From positions 1 to 64,000 of the forward strand of contig JABVXV010000134.1 in the NCBI GenBank assembly GCA_013365325.1: a stretch of 64,000 nt of DNA. The letters run 5' to 3'. Under the pieces are notes generated by a model. That model was not told the DNA's origin. It saw only the letters and a list, made by a program, of their open reading frames with translations, and did no database searches. Source of the stretch: Dipetalonema caudispina. Taxonomy: Eukaryota > Nematoda > Chromadorea > Rhabditida > Onchocercidae. The translations under genes were made by a program, and so were the position numbers. Of this stretch, positions 61,001 through 64,000 are shown in pieces (within the stretch, counting starts at the first letter, position 1; every line of letters begins with the position of its first letter).

Positions 61001-63060
61001 GTACATAACTTTAATCAATTCTGTTTTGGTTCAGTTAATCCTTCCATGAAGACTATGTGTTGTATTTCGTTCTGCACATGTCGAAATTCAAAAATTTAAC
61101 AATGTGAATTCGTTGCATATCCTCCAGGCCTGAATGTTTTATGTTATTGCAGGTTTCGTTTTGTGTGGGGCCTAATCTTCCTTCAAGAACAATAGTTGGT
61201 GTAAATTCGCTTCTTGCCCTAACGTATGAATTTTCATCCTTTCTTCTGTTGGAATTATACCGCTAACAGTCTTTGAAAAATATCGGAAATCAAGAAATAA
61301 AGTAGACAATGAGCATTGTTTAGCGGATATGAGTAAAGGAATCAGATAATGAAAGGTGCTATTAATTCAAACAAAGAATAGATATTTTACGCAGAAAAAG
61401 TCGAATAATCTAAGTTTCATATGTAAATTTTTTATTGCTTGATTCAATTGACCTTATTCCAGGTTTCAGTTTGGATCTGTTGTAAGTAATCTGCCTAAAA
61501 CAAGTGATGTCAAAGGTAAAATTGCATCTAAGTTAGTGCATAATGTTTAAAACCTGATTTTTCATGTTTCTATCTTTTATCACCTGTTTTTTCTTGCTAA
61601 ATGTATCTTTCAGCTATTGATGTCTGGATTTTAAGTTCAATGGCTTTCATATTTGCATCATTGATAGAGCTTGCTATGGTGGGATACATGCGGCGGAATG
61701 GGTCAACTATTGCAATTGGGTATGTTTTCAATATCTAATAATTCAAAAACATGTTAAGCTCGCTTAAGATACCTTTAATTAGGATTCTGTATGTTGAAAA
61801 TTAACGAGTATTTATTGTCTAAGATGGAACATTCAAAGTTCTAACTATGGTTACCTAAAAATTACTTTTTTTCTACACAACAAAAAACTTTCCCGCAATT
61901 CTTTAAAAATTTCAGATGTAACTGTTCGATATTTTGCTTAGAATGTCCGATGTGGACAGCAAATAAACTGGATAGGGTAAGTTCCAAGTTAAATATAATC
62001 ATTTTTAAGTTTTTAATTGTAAGCATGAAATGAAATTTTCGAATAACTTCAGATATCGTCGGTAATATTTCCCGCTTTCTTTATTGTATTTAATATATGG
62101 TACTGGTTTTTCTTCCTTGGGTAAGTACATTTTTCATTTTTTCTTACTTCAAATTCCTCATTCTTTAACTCAAAAAAGTTTCTGCTGCTTGATCATATCC
62201 TTCAAAATTTTTTTTATATTAATAGATTTTTAGTGCACTGAACACTTGCCTCATTTGTAATTTTGTGCCATTAATTAAGATGGCAGCATAAAAGTGACTT
62301 TTAACTTATTTCCGAAATATTCAGAAAATTCCCGATGGGAGATGTACCTATTTCATTAAGTTGGAAAAGATCAAGACTCACTAATATATTTTAGTAACGG
62401 AACTAAAGAGACACATCTGTTGTCATATTTTGATAAAATTTTAAGATAAGTTTGGTTCATTAAGTCTTTCAGATTCCTATATGATAACATCATCTCAGTG
62501 TGTCGTTATTCATTTTTGAGCATCAATTTTGCCTTTCAGAGTACTTCTTAACTAACACATTATTAGCCTCAGTTTTGCATACCTGTTCTAGTAAATATAC
62601 CTTATAAGCTTAGCATTCTTAGCAAAATTTTACTTTTCTCCCTATCACGATCAATTTGCTTATTTGATTACATGTACATTTGTTTCATTTATCGGATGAA
62701 ATTCCTGCTACTTACTTTCTCCAATGAGGAAATTACAGGGATTGTAGCAAGGTGTAGACCTGATTTTTTTTTCAAAAGAACTACAGGTTATGAAAATCAG
62801 CTAATCGGATGGATAGTAGTGGATAGATAGATGAGAAAGGAAGAGGAGTGGTGAATGCGCTCCAATGTTTAAAATTTTTCTAAATCTGACTTACTTTTTT
62901 AGTTTGTCTTCTTAATTTACCTATTAATTTAATCTATGTTTATTTTTGCTTTTCGATTACTTCATTTAATAGTTTAAATTAACTTTTCACATTCCACTCT
63001 CTCCACAAAAGAGTGAATTTTGCTGAAGTGTATTGGATAAATTTCAGGCGAATAAATTGA
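58012..63060 (+). CDS. Cys-loop ligand-gated ion channel subunit, ACC/LGC-46-like anion type
   Basis: Fourteen exons: 58012-58154, 58626-58812, 58983-59104, 59276-59428, 59649-59751, 60039-60146, 60473-60550, 60790-60828, 61153-61223, 61463-61515, 61614-61719, 61916-61976, 62053-62120 and 63048-63060; 434 aa. A 22-residue basic lead precedes the hydrophobic signal core [15 protein letters not shown]. The ligand-binding domain has the Cys-loop, two Cys 13 residues apart in [15 protein letters not shown], and N-glycosylation sites such as NVT. M1 follows [18 protein letters not shown]2 is [19 protein letters not shown]: the P-S-R lead is of the anion-channel kind and Leu 9' is kept. M3 runs from [18 protein letters not shown]4 is [21 protein letters not shown]2-M3 resembles C. 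elegans acetylcholine-gated chloride channels (ACC) and LGC-46 relatives; the ligand is inferred. Odd points: no Cys pair in loop C, and a short Cys-rich M3-M4 loop. Confidence 0.9.
58868..58909. repeat. Near-perfect hairpin in intron 2 of the Cys-loop channel
   Basis: Two 20-base arms (58868-58887 and 58890-58909) are exact reverse complements around a two-base loop, with the core AGAATACTTAAAA. It begins 56 bases after the exon 2 donor. In the pre-mRNA it would form a long stem. Confidence 0.9.
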
Positions 63061-63116
63061 CGCGAACGAAGAGGCTTCGGTTATTGTGATGTATTATGTA
63101 AATTTATTTCGTAAAA

Positions 63117-63122
63117 AATAAA
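63117..63122 (+). promoter_or_regulatory. Polyadenylation signal, Cys-loop channel
   Basis: AATAAA 57 bases after the stop codon in the 13-nt terminal exon, which supports that exon being used. Confidence 0.55.
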
Positions 63123-64000
63123 ATGCAATGTTATTGTTCAGTTATGTTTATTATCTGTTACAAAAATACAAATTTATCTCAAAGGACTGAGATAGAATTA
63201 GAAAATATCTCAGTGTTTTTAATCTGCGAGTTCTCATCAAAATGTGCATCTTAAATTAAAGTTTTAAGATTGTTCACATTGTCTCTTCTTTTCGCAATTT
63301 ACAACTGATTAAATGTTGATTCATCAAACCAACAATATATTTGATAACTTCAATTTTAACGAAAGAATGTTTTTATCAAAATTACACAATTGAAGCAAAT
63401 TACCAACAAATGTAGCATTGCAACTGTATCAAACTGGGATAACTTTTCAAAAAAGCATGCAGGGAGAACAATTTTTCGAACGTAATTTAGCCAACAGGAA
63501 GAGATCAGGAATGAAGTTAATATCCTCTTGTGTTGGCGATAATTATGAGTTATCTTGGATAGTTAATTAATTGCAGAAACATTATTTAGTAGACAAAATG
63601 TTATATTATCATTTGAAGAGTTCATGTGTGAACTCGAGACAATCCAGAAATTCCACATCGTTTGAATTTAAAAAAAAAAAAAGAAAAAGAAAAACGAATG
63701 ATCAGTATTGTCTCAATTTTTATTCACGTCAAATTGATAATTTAAGGGTTCAAATATTAGTACCATTCTTTGTATGTTTAATTCAACTAGTAATTCGATA
63801 TTGTTATACACTAATTAGCAGCACTTCTGTTAGCGAAATAAAACTTTATTTGTAAGTTTTAAAAAATTTACATCCAATAATTACAAGTGTCAATTACACT
63901 CATCAAAAATATCTTAATGAAAGTTTGAGAAATATATTATGAAGTCGAATTTAATTTCCGATAAATGAGTACCTTATAAGTACGGAGTTATTGTTTATTT
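63123..64000. other. Terminal intergenic sequence
   Basis: AT-rich, with no recognisable gene to the window edge. A frame at 63571-63855 contains a Lys run from a poly(A) tract and looks spurious. Confidence 0.6.

Noticed and set aside
63571..63855. 94-codon frame near the window end
   Set aside because: Contains a Lys/Arg run from a poly(A) tract and shows no exon features.

Overview
This window is eukaryotic and most likely comes from a parasitic nematode of the spirurid/filarial type. The evidence is the strongly AT-rich sequence, the many short exons separated by AT-rich introns with GT..AG ends and the nematode-type TTTTCAG acceptor, acceptor-like sites just upstream of start codons (candidate spliced-leader sites), and gene families typical of nematodes. 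The species cannot be fixed from the sequence alone. All gene models were joined by hand from splice sites and reading phase; no transcript or database was consulted.

Layout, left to right: an (AAT)n microsatellite; a three-exon HAD hydrolase resembling pseudouridine-5'-phosphatase (487-1612, +); a repeat-bearing interval with a complete tRNA-Leu(CAG) (3824-3907, +); about 5 kb of microsatellite-rich DNA ending in a less AT-rich patch; a protein with two Myb/SANT-like modules and a coiled-coil-like C-terminus (10239-15129, +, 5' end not found); the nematode TNNI3K orthologue, with an ankyrin array and a TKL kinase (18837-27385, +, 19 exons, 890 aa) and a candidate alternative first exon at 18585-18669; a six-exon tetraspanin (28784-31033, +); a 13-exon voltage-gated potassium channel (32380-40207, -, 515 aa); about 9.8 kb without a recognisable gene but with several repeats and a perfect inverted repeat; a small predicted secreted protein (49996-50749, +); the NEDD8-activating enzyme E1 regulatory subunit (51173-55112, -, 539 aa); and a Cys-loop ligand-gated channel of the ACC/LGC-46-like anion type (58012-63060, +, 434 aa).

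The genes do not form a pathway or an obvious operon. They are separate loci with their own flanks, several with AATAAA signals. The neighbouring Kv channel and the Cys-loop channel are both neuronal or muscle-type membrane proteins, but nothing in the sequence links them functionally. The points most worth following up are the second TNNI3K first exon with matching splice phase, the Kv channel whose S6 carries P-I-T instead of P-x-P and has a very short tail, the Cys-loop channel with a tiny Cys-rich M3-M4 loop and a 13-nt last exon, the duplicated Myb/SANT-like module protein with a 23-nt microexon, and the small secreted protein of unknown function.
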